Below, one piece after another: positions 17,603 through 26,441 of a stretch of DNA of 45,855 bases (position 1 is its first letter; every line of letters starts with the position of its first letter). Both the position numbers and the translations under genes were made by a program. The notes beneath the pieces are model-generated. The model did no database searches. It was not told the origin of the DNA and was given only the letters and a program-made list of their open reading frames with translations. This DNA comes from Planctomycetaceae bacterium (GTDB lineage Bacteria > Planctomycetota > Planctomycetia > Planctomycetales > Planctomycetaceae). Location of the stretch: NCBI GenBank assembly GCA_029243145.1, contig JAQWSQ010000168.1:1-45855 (forward strand). Direction: 5' to 3'.

Positions 17603-18238
17603 CTACGAGGAGGCTGGGCGGTTAATGAGAGACATCGCTTCTGCTCGTGAGGATTCGTTGGTTTTAAACAAACCACGAACGGCACTGGTAATCGTCGTGC
17701 TACCCGGTTTACGGACTCCTCGAATGGTCATACAAGTGTGTTCGGCGTCAATCACGACGATAACCCCTTTGGTATCGAGTTCCTGATGCACAAGATCGGC
17801 GATTTGGTGTGTCATTCTTTCTTGCACTTGCGGACGTTTCGAGACTTCTTCCACGACTCTAGCCAATTTGCTCAACCCGGTCACTTTTCCTTGGGGGAGA
17901 TACCCAATGTGGGCCACTCCCATGAACGGGAGCAGATGGTGTTCGCACATGCTGTTGAAAGAAATGTCACGAACGAGCACCAGTTCGTCATAAGATTCTT
18001 CAAACACTTTATGAAGATGATGTGTCGGATCGGTATGTAACCCCGAAAACAATTCGGCATACATGCGAGCAACCCGATCAGGGGTGTCGAGTAAACCGTC
18101 CCGTTCGGGATCTTCACCAATAGAGATCAGGATTTCACGAACCGCGCGAGCAATGCGGTCCAAGTCAATGTTGTGTTGAGCTTCCAAGGGAATCTCACTT
18201 TCTCTGAGTGATCTCTCACGAGTGGGTTCCGATACCAT
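17603..18238 (-). CDS. folE: GTP cyclohydrolase I FolE
   Basis: The 211-residue enzyme converts GTP to 7,8-dihydroneopterin triphosphate, entry to folate or other pterin pathways. Seen: [16 protein letters not shown], the zinc-site sequence [20 protein letters not shown], and a second zinc Cys in [15 protein letters not shown]. The [12 protein letters not shown] helix completes the fold. The N-terminal 25 residues are a less conserved extension. GGAGAAG stands about 10 bases before the ATG. It is the first gene of the long minus-strand run that later holds moaD, moaE and moaA, also GTP-derived pterin biosynthesis. Confidence 0.97.
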   Translation of the reverse strand: MVSEPTRERSLRESEIPLEAQHNIDLDRIARAVREILISIGEDPERDGLLDTPDRVARMYAELFSGLHTDPTHHLHKVFEESYDELVLVRDISFNSMCEHHLLPFMGVAHIGYLPQGKVTGLSKLARVVEEVSKRPQVQERMTHQIADLVHQELDTKGVIVVIDAEHTCMTIRGVRKPGSTTITSAVRGLFKTNESSRAEAMSLINRPASS

Positions 18239-18377
18239 CGGTTTGATCTTCTCCCATTAGGGTGGTCGTCTGCAATATTATTTGATGAAGACCGGAACGA
18301 TGAACTGATCGGAGGATTCTAGGCCCCGACCCTGCAAGCGTCAACAAAGCGATGCTGAGGGAATGACGGTGTGCTCT

Positions 18378-19073
18378 TTAATTGAGGCTGAATTGTGGCG
18401 GAAAATTCTCGTTATCGGTCGATTGCTGGATGAGGTTGATTAGTCCCTGCTCCAGTAATTTACTTCGTTTCTCAATGTTGGTTTCTTCGAGCAGTGCTTG
18501 TTTCTGATCAATCTCTAACGGGCAAGCATAAGAAAGGATATCGCATAACGTGCCCAACTTCAGATTCGATTCCAGAATCTTAATCAAGCCTTTATGACCG
18601 GCTTCCGCACCGAGTTGGCTGCGACAGAGCTTCAGAAGCTGATCCGCCTGTTTGGTGGGATCAAATTTTTCGGTAAAGCGATGACGATCGCGATGCAGTT
18701 TGAGTTCTCCCACGCGATAAGGTTTGGAGGTCTCATGTTCTTCCAGAATTGTGGCGCGAACGACTCCTTCGAGAATGAGATAGTAACGGCCATCGGGCAA
18801 CTTTTGGTCGGCAGTCACTCGCCCCAAACAGACCGAATTGTAAACCGGAGCCTCTTTGGTGTGATAGAAATCCTGATAGTCACTTTTGAGTCGTGCCATG
18901 GCGATCAATCGGTCACTCGACAAAGCGTCGTCGATCATTGTGCGATACCGCGGTTCAAAGATATGCAAAGGGAGCAATGCGTGAGGAAACAGAACTACAT
19001 CAGGAAGGGGGAATATCGGAGTCCGTCCCGAGAAATCTTTGAGAGTACTGTTGAGATCGAAGATTTCAGTCAT
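18378..19073 (-). CDS. Stand-alone Lon N-terminal (LON substrate-binding) domain protein
   Basis: The 231-residue protein matches the Lon N-terminal domain without the ATPase or protease parts: PIFPLPDVVLFPHALLPLHI, then FEPRYRTMIDDAL, then CLGRVTADQKLPDGRYYLIL near the usual GTxAxI/GRxxILxG segment, and an all-helical C-terminal part. Such single-domain proteins are widespread in bacteria and may bind unfolded peptides or act as adaptors; the role is not settled. No clear ribosome site precedes the ATG. It is 57 bases after the DUF309 gene on the same strand. Confidence 0.88.
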   Translation of the reverse strand: MTEIFDLNSTLKDFSGRTPIFPLPDVVLFPHALLPLHIFEPRYRTMIDDALSSDRLIAMARLKSDYQDFYHTKEAPVYNSVCLGRVTADQKLPDGRYYLILEGVVRATILEEHETSKPYRVGELKLHRDRHRFTEKFDPTKQADQLLKLCRSQLGAEAGHKGLIKILESNLKLGTLCDILSYACPLEIDQKQALLEETNIEKRSKLLEQGLINLIQQSTDNENFPPQFSLN

Positions 19074-19130
19074 AAATTTGTTGATCTATCACTCGAATTC
19101 TGAACAAGTTGGTCAGCCAGTTTTGTGCTG

Positions 19131-19574
19131 TTATTGCTGTCCGAAATCGACTTCCATGCGGGGCACACGTTCATCCTGAATGACAACGTCTTTCGGATAC
19201 TCATTGCCAGCCTGTAACACTTCTTCAAAGCAATGTTTGAAATCTGATTTGAATTTCACTAAATCCAAACCCATGTGAGCCTCGCCGTAAGGATCCAGCT
19301 TTTCGAGCGAAGCGTGATACAACTTGCGAGCGCCACCAAGATTTTCATTGCCGAAGTGAAAGAGTGCGACTGATGCCTGAATGAGACCTTGCAGGAATTT
19401 TTTATCTTCGCCGAGCGTTTCGGCCCATAATTCCTCCAGAACGTCGTGACATTCGAAAAACTCCTCTTCGTTGAAGAGGCGGATACCTTCGATATATTTC
19501 TCCGGCCATTCGTCTGTCACGGAATAATCTCCCTCAATAAGTTGCGATGTTTCGCCAGATTTCCTCTGATACAT
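19131..19574 (-). CDS. DUF309 family protein
   Basis: The 147-residue helical protein carries the DUF309 signature: GIRLFNEEEFFECHDVLEEL followed by W and, further on, KFLQGLIQASVALFHFGN and GARKLY. The conserved Glu/His in EFFECHDVLEE suggests a buried polar or metal site, but the family's function is unknown. The ATG at 19574 lacks a good ribosome site; no better start is visible. It precedes the LON-domain gene in the same direction and diverges from nth. Confidence 0.85.
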   Translation of the reverse strand: MYQRKSGETSQLIEGDYSVTDEWPEKYIEGIRLFNEEEFFECHDVLEELWAETLGEDKKFLQGLIQASVALFHFGNENLGGARKLYHASLEKLDPYGEAHMGLDLVKFKSDFKHCFEEVLQAGNEYPKDVVIQDERVPRMEVDFGQQ

Positions 19575-19664
19575 CTTAGCAGTCTTGTCTCGTGTTGCCA
19601 GTCGAGCGTGAAACCGTCAGGATAAGAAACCATCTTATTCACTGGATGAGGAATTGTGAGCACA

Positions 19665-20360
19665 ATGGCAGCCAAAAAAACGAAACGTGAATCGGCAGAG
19701 GCGGCAGAGAGTCCCGAGTTTCAAAAACGGGTCAAAGCGATTCTTAGGGCCTTAAAAAAACGATACAAAAACGTGGAGTGCGCGCTGACTCACGATTCGC
19801 CATTTCAGCTCCTGACTGCGACAATTCTTTCTGCTCAGTGTACGGACGAGCGTGTGAACGCCACGACGCCGGCGTTGTTCAAGAAATATCCCTCACCTGA
19901 AAAACTGGCTGTGGCGAAAATATCGGAGGTCGAAAAAATTGTTCATCCGCTCGGTTTCTTTCGCTCTAAAGCCAAAAACATCACAGGCATGGCTCAGGCA
20001 ATCGTGGAGCATCACAAAGGTGAAATCCCGCAAACATTAGAGGAATTGGTAGCCTTGCCGGGGGTTGGACGTAAAACGGCGAATGTCGTACTGGGGACCG
20101 CGTTTGACATCCCTTCCGGCGTTGTGGTCGATACCCATGTCAAGCGAATCAGCAATTTGCTGGGGCTGACAACCAGCAAAAACCCCGAGATTATTGAACG
20201 TAATCTGTCCGAAATTCTACCGAAATCGGAATGGATCATGTATTCGCACCGTTTAATTCATCATGGTCGTCAGATTTGTATCGCTCGCCGTCCACAATGC
20301 CCCGATTGCCCGCTATTGAAGCATTGTCCCCGAGTGGGACTGCCTGCGTTGACGAAATAA
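19665..20360 (+). CDS. nth: Endonuclease III
   Basis: The product (231 residues) is a DNA glycosylase/AP lyase of base-excision repair acting on oxidised pyrimidines. Visible: [11 protein letters not shown], the helix-hairpin-helix [14 protein letters not shown] with the catalytic lysine, the catalytic Asp in [11 protein letters not shown], and a C-terminal [4Fe-4S] motif C-x6-C-x2-C-x5-C ([17 protein letters not shown]). An N-terminal basic and acidic tail of about 25 residues precedes the domain. ATG 19665 is preferred over GTG 19656, which is only 3 bases from GAGGA; the choice is not firm. Confidence 0.96.
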   Translation: MAAKKTKRESAEAAESPEFQKRVKAILRALKKRYKNVECALTHDSPFQLLTATILSAQCTDERVNATTPALFKKYPSPEKLAVAKISEVEKIVHPLGFFRSKAKNITGMAQAIVEHHKGEIPQTLEELVALPGVGRKTANVVLGTAFDIPSGVVVDTHVKRISNLLGLTTSKNPEIIERNLSEILPKSEWIMYSHRLIHHGRQICIARRPQCPDCPLLKHCPRVGLPALTK

Positions 20361-20471
20361 ACGGCAAGGGTCGCTAGAGTTTTCGCGGACTGCATGAATG
20401 ATTAGAATCATTTTTCCTCGATAGAAATTGTGATCACGATAGCTTGCCAAACAGACGGAAAGATTTGAGAT

Positions 20472-21563
20472 ATGGAAGCGGGAATTGTCGGACTGCCGAA
20501 TGTGGGAAAATCGACGCTGTTCAACGCGCTCACCTCGGCGGGCATTGCCAGCGAAAATTATCCATTCTGCACCATCGAACCGAATACAGGGATCGTTCAG
20601 GTTCCCGATCCTCGTCTGGAAACCATTCAATCTTACATCGCAACTCAGAAAGTCATCCCTGCGATCCTGAAGCTGGTCGATATCGCGGGAATCGTTCGGG
20701 GGGCTTCCAAAGGGGAAGGTTTGGGGAACAAGTTTCTCTCCCACATTCGCGAGGTCGATTCGATTGTGCATGTGGTTCGTTGTTTTGATGACCCGGACGT
20801 AACGCACGTCGATGGTAAAGTGGACCCGTTACGAGATATCGAAACCATCGAGATTGAGCTGATGCTCGCCGATATTCAGAGTATCGAAGCCTCACGCCAA
20901 AAGGCCGAAAAAAAGGCACGAGCCGGAGACAAGGAATCCAAACAGAGACTCGAACTTCTGGGTAAGTGCGAACAGCATCTGGAAACCGATAAACCGATTC
21001 GATCATTGGAAATCACAGATACCGAGTTGAAAAAACTTCTCAATAGTTTTCAATTCCTGACAGCCAAGCCTATCCTGTATGTCGCCAACGTAGAAGAAGA
21101 AGATCTCATCGGCGAGGGAGAATTGGTACAACGAGTTCGCCAGAAAGCGGAAGAAGAAAATAGCGAACTCGTCCCCGTTTGTGCTCGTCTAGAGGCGGAA
21201 CTGGCCGAATTAGATGACGAGGATCGATTGGAAATGTTGGAAAGTGTCGGCTTGGGCGAGCCTGCATTGAGCGTGTTAGCACGCGGCGTGTACAAAGTGT
21301 TGGGATTACACAGCTACTTTACAGCCGGCGAAAAAGAAGTGCGTGCCTGGACGATACCAATCGGGGCGACGGCTCCACAGGGAGCGGGGGTCATCCATAC
21401 GGACTTCGAGCGAGGATTCATCCGGGCTGAAGTCTATTCACTCGACGACCTGGAAGAGTTGCATTCCGAAAAGGCGATCCGAGAAGCCGGTCGATTACGA
21501 GTCGAAGGCAAAGAATACATCATGAGTGATGGCGATATCTGCCACTTTTTGTTCAATGTGTAG
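20472..21563 (+). CDS. ychF: YchF/OLA1 family ATPase
   Basis: The 363-residue translation-associated P-loop protein has G1 GLPNVGKST (7-15), a G3 region with [18 protein letters not shown], a coiled-coil insertion (about 130-175), NVEE in place of the G4 NKxD (the hallmark that shifts YchF toward ATP), and a C-terminal TGS domain with [15 protein letters not shown]. Length matches the family. It is known to interact with ribosomes and to respond to stress in other bacteria. It starts 111 bases downstream of nth and may share its transcript. Confidence 0.97.
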   Translation: MEAGIVGLPNVGKSTLFNALTSAGIASENYPFCTIEPNTGIVQVPDPRLETIQSYIATQKVIPAILKLVDIAGIVRGASKGEGLGNKFLSHIREVDSIVHVVRCFDDPDVTHVDGKVDPLRDIETIEIELMLADIQSIEASRQKAEKKARAGDKESKQRLELLGKCEQHLETDKPIRSLEITDTELKKLLNSFQFLTAKPILYVANVEEEDLIGEGELVQRVRQKAEEENSELVPVCARLEAELAELDDEDRLEMLESVGLGEPALSVLARGVYKVLGLHSYFTAGEKEVRAWTIPIGATAPQGAGVIHTDFERGFIRAEVYSLDDLEELHSEKAIREAGRLRVEGKEYIMSDGDICHFLFNV

Positions 21564-21588
21564 TCTTGCTGACCATCACCCCGCCTGA

Positions 21589-23238
21589 TCAACGATACTG
21601 AGTTTGATTGAAGGGCGAAGACTCAAACTCTTGCAATCCTTGCTGGTACTCGCGTAGAGCGTTTCGCGGTGGGTTCTGTGTGTTCATCGCCCCGGTGTTT
21701 TGAGAGGGGCTACCGTACGTCGGCATTGAGGTGCCTGTAGGCTGTTGGTACGGATCTGGTGATTGGCTATGAGGTGCTGTGTTTTGAGGAAACTGATCGT
21801 ATTGGGCGGGCGATTGTGGTTGGGAGGACGGTTGAGTCACCGGGACTGCGTAACGGTTCTGGGAGCCTGAGTTTTGAGATTGCATGCCAGTTTGCTGGAC
21901 GGGTGTTTGAGGCGAACGGTAGAAATTCGGAGTCGAGGCGGCCGAGGGGGGGGGGTGGTGAGCGTTATGTACGTTGGGTGTCCCATTCGGAGGATTGCCA
22001 AATTGTTCATAATAAGCCCGGCGTGCATCAGCGGTTTCAGCCGGAGCCTGCTCCCAGGAAACTGGGCGTGCTTGTTGCGCCCGATGATATTCCTCAGAGG
22101 AGGTGATCGGAAAGAGATTTCCAAAACCGGTGTTTAAAGCGGCACGTTCCAACAGGTAATCCTGTCGCCCTTGATCTGATTGCTGCGAGCGATTGGAATC
22201 ATATTGCGAGTAGTCATTGGGATTGGCTGGTTTCTCGACTCGTGTCGGCACCGGAGCGTGAGGAGAGTTTCTCAAGTCCTGCTGATGGTTTGATTCGTAG
22301 AATGACGATGGTTGGTTGGAGCGTGAATTCCCTGTTCCGAATTGATCCAACGATGAATTGAAATTGTTATTTCTTGTCGAATTGTGATTCGGGAAGTTGT
22401 ATTCTCCGGCCGTTGGTTGAATTCGTTGTGTGCCGGGATTCGTGTTATTATTGAGTGACACGATGCCACTCGGATTCCGATTCACAGAACGCTGGCTAGC
22501 GTGCGCCATGGCTTGTTGAATTTTTTGCTGGCTCTCACCCGGATTCAAACCTCCCTGTTGCAGTAACGCATAAGCTTCTTGAGTATTGCCTTGGGCCGCC
22601 AAGACGAGTCCGAGGTTTTTCATCGCCAAGTGATGGGACGGATCCATTTGCAAGACATAACTCAGATACGCTTGGCTTTCCTCATAGTTGTGTTGCAAGT
22701 AGTACGAATACCCCAAGTCGTTGAGCAGGTTCAGATTGTTCGAGTCGACTTTCAAAGCGGCAGTGTAATGTGACTCTGCCAGAGAATAATTTTCCTGCAT
22801 GTCGGCAATCATTGCCAGGCGATGGTGTGCGTGGACATTCGCCGGATCCATTCGCACGGCTTCGTCATAAAACGCAGCCGCTTTGGCGGGTAGTTTTTTG
22901 TCAAAAGCTTGATCCGCTTGCGACAGCAATTGGTCAATTTTTGAAAGCGGTTGTTTAAGATCTCGATCTGATTGCCCGAGTGAATCTGGTATAGGTCTCA
23001 CGCTGGCAACCGCCGGTGGCTCTGGTTGAGAGGCCGCTTCTTGCTGAGCAATCTCGAAAACATTCGGTTTTTGATCTTGCGCATTAATTTTCGATTTTGC
23101 GACAAGTCCGGTCGAGTTCTCGGGGATCGACCGCGCGAACGGATTTGTAAAAGGGTTGCGAAACCCACCCGTTCCGGATTGGCATCCTGACCCCAGAATG
23201 AATGTGAAAAGACAAATCGCTGTAGAGATTGTACGCAT
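21589..23238 (-). CDS. TPR-repeat lipoprotein with long Gln/Asn/Pro-rich tail
   Basis: The 549-residue product has a lipoprotein signal peptide (MRTISTAICLFTFILGSGC, lipobox GSGC) and about four tetratricopeptide repeats at about residues 115-245 (KAAAFYDEAVRMDPANVHAH; YSLAESHYTAALKVDSNNLN; YEESQAYLSYVLQMDPSHHL). From about residue 260 the sequence is low complexity, rich in Gln, Asn, Ser and Pro, and probably disordered. ATG 23238 is chosen because it opens on the signal; ATG 23250 is a four-residue-longer alternative. TPR lipoproteins often scaffold envelope complexes; partners are unknown. Confidence 0.85.
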   Translation of the reverse strand: MRTISTAICLFTFILGSGCQSGTGGFRNPFTNPFARSIPENSTGLVAKSKINAQDQKPNVFEIAQQEAASQPEPPAVASVRPIPDSLGQSDRDLKQPLSKIDQLLSQADQAFDKKLPAKAAAFYDEAVRMDPANVHAHHRLAMIADMQENYSLAESHYTAALKVDSNNLNLLNDLGYSYYLQHNYEESQAYLSYVLQMDPSHHLAMKNLGLVLAAQGNTQEAYALLQQGGLNPGESQQKIQQAMAHASQRSVNRNPSGIVSLNNNTNPGTQRIQPTAGEYNFPNHNSTRNNNFNSSLDQFGTGNSRSNQPSSFYESNHQQDLRNSPHAPVPTRVEKPANPNDYSQYDSNRSQQSDQGRQDYLLERAALNTGFGNLFPITSSEEYHRAQQARPVSWEQAPAETADARRAYYEQFGNPPNGTPNVHNAHHPPPSAASTPNFYRSPQTPVQQTGMQSQNSGSQNRYAVPVTQPSSQPQSPAQYDQFPQNTAPHSQSPDPYQQPTGTSMPTYGSPSQNTGAMNTQNPPRNALREYQQGLQEFESSPFNQTQYR

Positions 23239-23434
23239 GATGATCACCATCCATGGTGAGATGAGGAATTCGAAAGAAAGGGAGGTAGGAAACTCGGAAG
23301 GGAGCGAAACAGTAGAGAACTCAGAAGATCGTGTCGAGACCAAATTGGGGATCGAATTCTAGTTCCCTTGCCTGGCACTGCAATTTCGCGTCTTGCAGAC
23401 CCCCTAGTGCCCCTGAATTCACAGAATCGAGATG

Positions 23435-24607
23435 TCACGATTCTTTCGATGAGGATTCTGACGCGGAAGGACGTGCCAAGACGATCAATATTTGCAGAGC
23501 GAGGAAGACAAATAATGGAGTAAATGCCAAAACTCGCGCCCACTTCATCGCCTCGGGAGACAACATTTGTCCCAACATCAAAACGACGACCAACAAAAAC
23601 AATGTCAGCATCAGAACGCCACATCCCAGTGCTGCCATTTGGGTTTTGAACTGGGAGCGTTCGGATGTCATATCAAAATAGAGATCGACAGTTCGGCGTC
23701 GGCGAATCGATTGCTGCGTGGCTTCGACAAGTTCCATGGCATGCACAAACTCGGGCCAGTCCCCTTGCAAGCGGGGATCTTTGAAGCTGGCTTCAATGGT
23801 GTCGAGTTCTTCCAGAAATGCTTCTTCGATTTCTGCCTCATCAACATTTTCGCAAACCTCTCCCAGTTTCAGTTCGAATAATGTGTGATCGGCTCCTCCG
23901 ATCAATGTGATGTTCTGATCGTTTCCACGAAGAGTCAATTCCCACGATTCTTCTGCTGCTGGAACAATCGACCAGATTGCCTCTGGTAGATGTGAGGCTG
24001 ATAATGTGACGCTTTGCATCGCGACGGCAGAGTCGAGTTCACCACTGCGCAATGCCGTCACCTGACCGTACTTCCCGCAGAGTTGCCAGAATAAATCGAC
24101 ATCCCATAACAAGTGTTGATTGCACTCTGAAATTTTGATCCGAGGATTACCGCTCGGGTGTGGGTGTCGCCTCTGGATCGTAATTTCGACCGTCTCACCG
24201 ATCTTGCCTTCGTCCAAAATCTCGCGAAACCGATTCACGAGGGGATGCCGACGCAATGGGAATAAGGGGGACAGAGGAACTTGATTGTCATCACGAATTA
24301 GACTGAGTTCATACAGAAAGGCCGATCCTTGACCGGCTGCGGGCAGAATGATGAGTGGAATTTGTTGAGCGGCAAGTTGTTTGGCAGTTTGCAGATTCGC
24401 CTCGCGACTGCCACACAGAAGAATGGCATCGATTCCATTCACTTCGAGCAGTTGAGTGGGTTCGGCAAGGCGTTCGATTTGCTGGGGGAGTTCGCTGGCA
24501 ACATCGCTCAAACCGGCAGCCCAGAATATCTGGTGCCGTCGTCCGTTGGTTAAAACGGGTAACCACCTTTTGATCTGTTCGTGATCGCCGAGAAGTCCGA
24601 GTTTCAT
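23435..24607 (-). CDS. Gfo/Idh/MocA-like protein with C-terminal membrane anchor
   Basis: The 390-residue protein has a Rossmann-like N-terminal half (MKLGLLGDHEQIKRW; VNGIDAILLCG; AAQQIPLIIL), a mid region resembling Gfo/Idh/MocA oxidoreductases (GKIGETVEITIQRRHPHP; LWDVDLFWQLCG; WPEFVHAMELVEATQQSIRRRR, the usual end of this fold), and then two hydrophobic helices (about residues 328-350 and 358-380). The dinucleotide-binding GxGxxG is not intact (GLLGDHEQ) and the catalytic EKP is replaced by LPAAGQ. Enzyme activity is thus doubtful. It is separated from the TPR lipoprotein by about 195 bases on the same strand. Confidence 0.75.
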   Translation of the reverse strand: MKLGLLGDHEQIKRWLPVLTNGRRHQIFWAAGLSDVASELPQQIERLAEPTQLLEVNGIDAILLCGSREANLQTAKQLAAQQIPLIILPAAGQGSAFLYELSLIRDDNQVPLSPLFPLRRHPLVNRFREILDEGKIGETVEITIQRRHPHPSGNPRIKISECNQHLLWDVDLFWQLCGKYGQVTALRSGELDSAVAMQSVTLSASHLPEAIWSIVPAAEESWELTLRGNDQNITLIGGADHTLFELKLGEVCENVDEAEIEEAFLEELDTIEASFKDPRLQGDWPEFVHAMELVEATQQSIRRRRTVDLYFDMTSERSQFKTQMAALGCGVLMLTLFLLVVVLMLGQMLSPEAMKWARVLAFTPLFVFLALQILIVLARPSASESSSKES

Positions 24608-24739
24608 AGTCTGCCGAAGGAATAGGTTTCAGGGAAGAGAGAACACGATGAAGTTAACCGTCTCAACACACTATCTTACGAGTTAGAGGTTGGATCGACC
24701 ACGTCAGAGAACCGAGGAAAGTCACAAGATTCGTTGATT

Positions 24740-25810
24740 TCAGGTTGCGTCAGTCTGCAAATGAGCGGCGACAGACGAAGTGTTGATCTCTTGAACGACA
24801 CCTCTTTCCGTAATGATAGCCGTAATGAGTTCTGCCGGTGTCACATCAAATGCCGGGTTAAACACATCAACTCCATCGGGAACGGTTTGTTGTCCGAACC
24901 CATTGGCAATTTCGTCCCGATCGCGTTCCTCGATAGGAATCTCATCACCTGATGCGAGGGAGAGATCGAATGTGCTAGAGGGAGCAGCGACATAAAACGG
25001 AATGTTGTGAGCATTTGCCAATTGAGCGACTGAGTAAGTTCCGATTTTATTGGCCGCATCTCCGTTTCCTGCAATTCGGTCGGCTCCGGTGACAATGGCT
25101 TGGATTCTTCCCTGTTTCATAGCCCAGCCCGCAACTGAATCGCAAATCACGGTCACAGGAATGTGGCGTTGTTGGAGTTCCCAAGAGGTTAATCGGGCAC
25201 CCTGTAGTAAGGGACGAGTTTCGTCGGCATAGACATGCAGTTTTTTTCCCTGACGATGAGCGGCAAAGAAAACCGATAATGCAGTGCCGTCACCCGCAGT
25301 CGCCAGGCCGCCCGCATTGCAATGCGTCAACACACTACATTCGTCGGGGAGTAACTCGGCACCGTTTTGTCCGATGGCCAAACACATCTGCTGGTCTTCT
25401 CGATCAATTCTTTGTGCCTCTTCAAGAAGTTGTGGCAAAAGTTCCTGCGACGAAAGATTGGTAAGTTGGTTGGCAAACGCTTTCATGCGGTCGAGTGCCC
25501 AGAAGAGATTTACGGCTGTTGGCCGACTGGTGGCCAGATAGTCGGTTACTTCTGACAACATATGATTGAACTGAGGACGTGGTGCATCCACAGATGATTG
25601 TAAACCGACGATGACTCCGTAAGCAGCCGAAACTCCAATGGCGGGTGCTCCGCGCACACTGAGTCGCTTAATGGCGTCCCAGACGGCTTTGACATTCTGG
25701 CAGTCGAGAAAGACGACCTCTAAAGGGAGCACTGTTTGATCGATTAGGCGAAGATGGCCGGAAAAGCAATCGCCGATCCATTCCAGAGTCTTATGGGGTT
25801 GTTTGGTCAT
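24740..25810 (-). CDS. mtnA: S-methyl-5-thioribose-1-phosphate isomerase
   Basis: The 356-residue enzyme of the methionine salvage pathway isomerises MTR-1-P to methylthioribulose-1-P. Family features: SVRGAPAIGVSAAYG near the N-terminus, the catalytic cysteine in LTHCNAGGLATAG, and the catalytic aspartate in VTGADRIAGNGDAANKIGTY. The C-terminal FNPAFDVTPAELITAIITERG is the usual ending. ATG 25810 is used; a TTG eight codons upstream is possible. An eIF2B-like protein is excluded by the strong match to the MtnA motifs. No other methionine-salvage gene is adjacent. Confidence 0.96.
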   Translation of the reverse strand: MTKQPHKTLEWIGDCFSGHLRLIDQTVLPLEVVFLDCQNVKAVWDAIKRLSVRGAPAIGVSAAYGVIVGLQSSVDAPRPQFNHMLSEVTDYLATSRPTAVNLFWALDRMKAFANQLTNLSSQELLPQLLEEAQRIDREDQQMCLAIGQNGAELLPDECSVLTHCNAGGLATAGDGTALSVFFAAHRQGKKLHVYADETRPLLQGARLTSWELQQRHIPVTVICDSVAGWAMKQGRIQAIVTGADRIAGNGDAANKIGTYSVAQLANAHNIPFYVAAPSSTFDLSLASGDEIPIEERDRDEIANGFGQQTVPDGVDVFNPAFDVTPAELITAIITERGVVQEINTSSVAAHLQTDAT

Positions 25811-25875
25811 GATTGAAAAAAACTCACCGCGCAAGTTGAACTCACACGGTGAGATGAGGTTTCACAAAAGGATGG

Positions 25876-26292
25876 TCAAGGTGTGTACTCGGTGGGTGTC
25901 ATGTATTGTCGTTCGACTTTCATGACGAGTTTCCCATCAGCGGTCGATTCTTTGTAAGCCTTTTTCCACGCAGGGTCGGCACCGAAAGCTTTCCAGGATT
26001 CATTGGCGGCTTCGCGACTTTTGTGGGCGACCACATAAATCAGCGTGTCTTCTTTATCGACCGGAGTCCAATACATGATGTTTTTAATCCCATGCTTCTC
26101 GAAAATTGCCATCGTATGGTCTTTGAAGCGCGCATGAAGATTGGGAAGCTTACCCGGATGGCAAGTATAAGTTCGAAGTTCGTAAACCATGCCATCATCT
26201 TCGGCAGAAACACTTTGTGTTGTCGAACTGGTTAGCAAAACGCCGATTGCAAATGTGCAAAGCATTGCCCATGAACTCATTTTGTGAAGCAT
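25876..26292 (-). CDS. Exported NIPSNAP-family protein
   Basis: The 138-residue product has a signal peptide (about residues 1-31, ending SVSA) and a NIPSNAP ferredoxin-like domain: MVYELRTYTCHPGKLPNL, then HGIKNIMYWTPVDKEDTLIY and a final strand with KVERQYMTPTEYTP. The ATG at 26290-26292 has AGGAG 8 bases upstream. Exported NIPSNAP proteins are common in planctomycetes; the function is unknown, perhaps small-molecule binding as in dimeric alpha/beta barrel relatives. It lies 65 bases upstream of mtnA on the same strand. Confidence 0.88.
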   Translation of the reverse strand: MLHKMSSWAMLCTFAIGVLLTSSTTQSVSAEDDGMVYELRTYTCHPGKLPNLHARFKDHTMAIFEKHGIKNIMYWTPVDKEDTLIYVVAHKSREAANESWKAFGADPAWKKAYKESTADGKLVMKVERQYMTPTEYTP

Positions 26293-26441
26293 TTTCGATT
26301 CTCCTAGTAGACTGTGTGCAAAATCAAGACTCACATGGAACACATTCTCTGAACGGAATGCGATCCGTAGTTGTCTATATGATCGTCGAGCAAACGCTCG
26401 ACGAGTGCAAGTCTGCCTTGGAGAATGCGGGAGAGTTCTGC

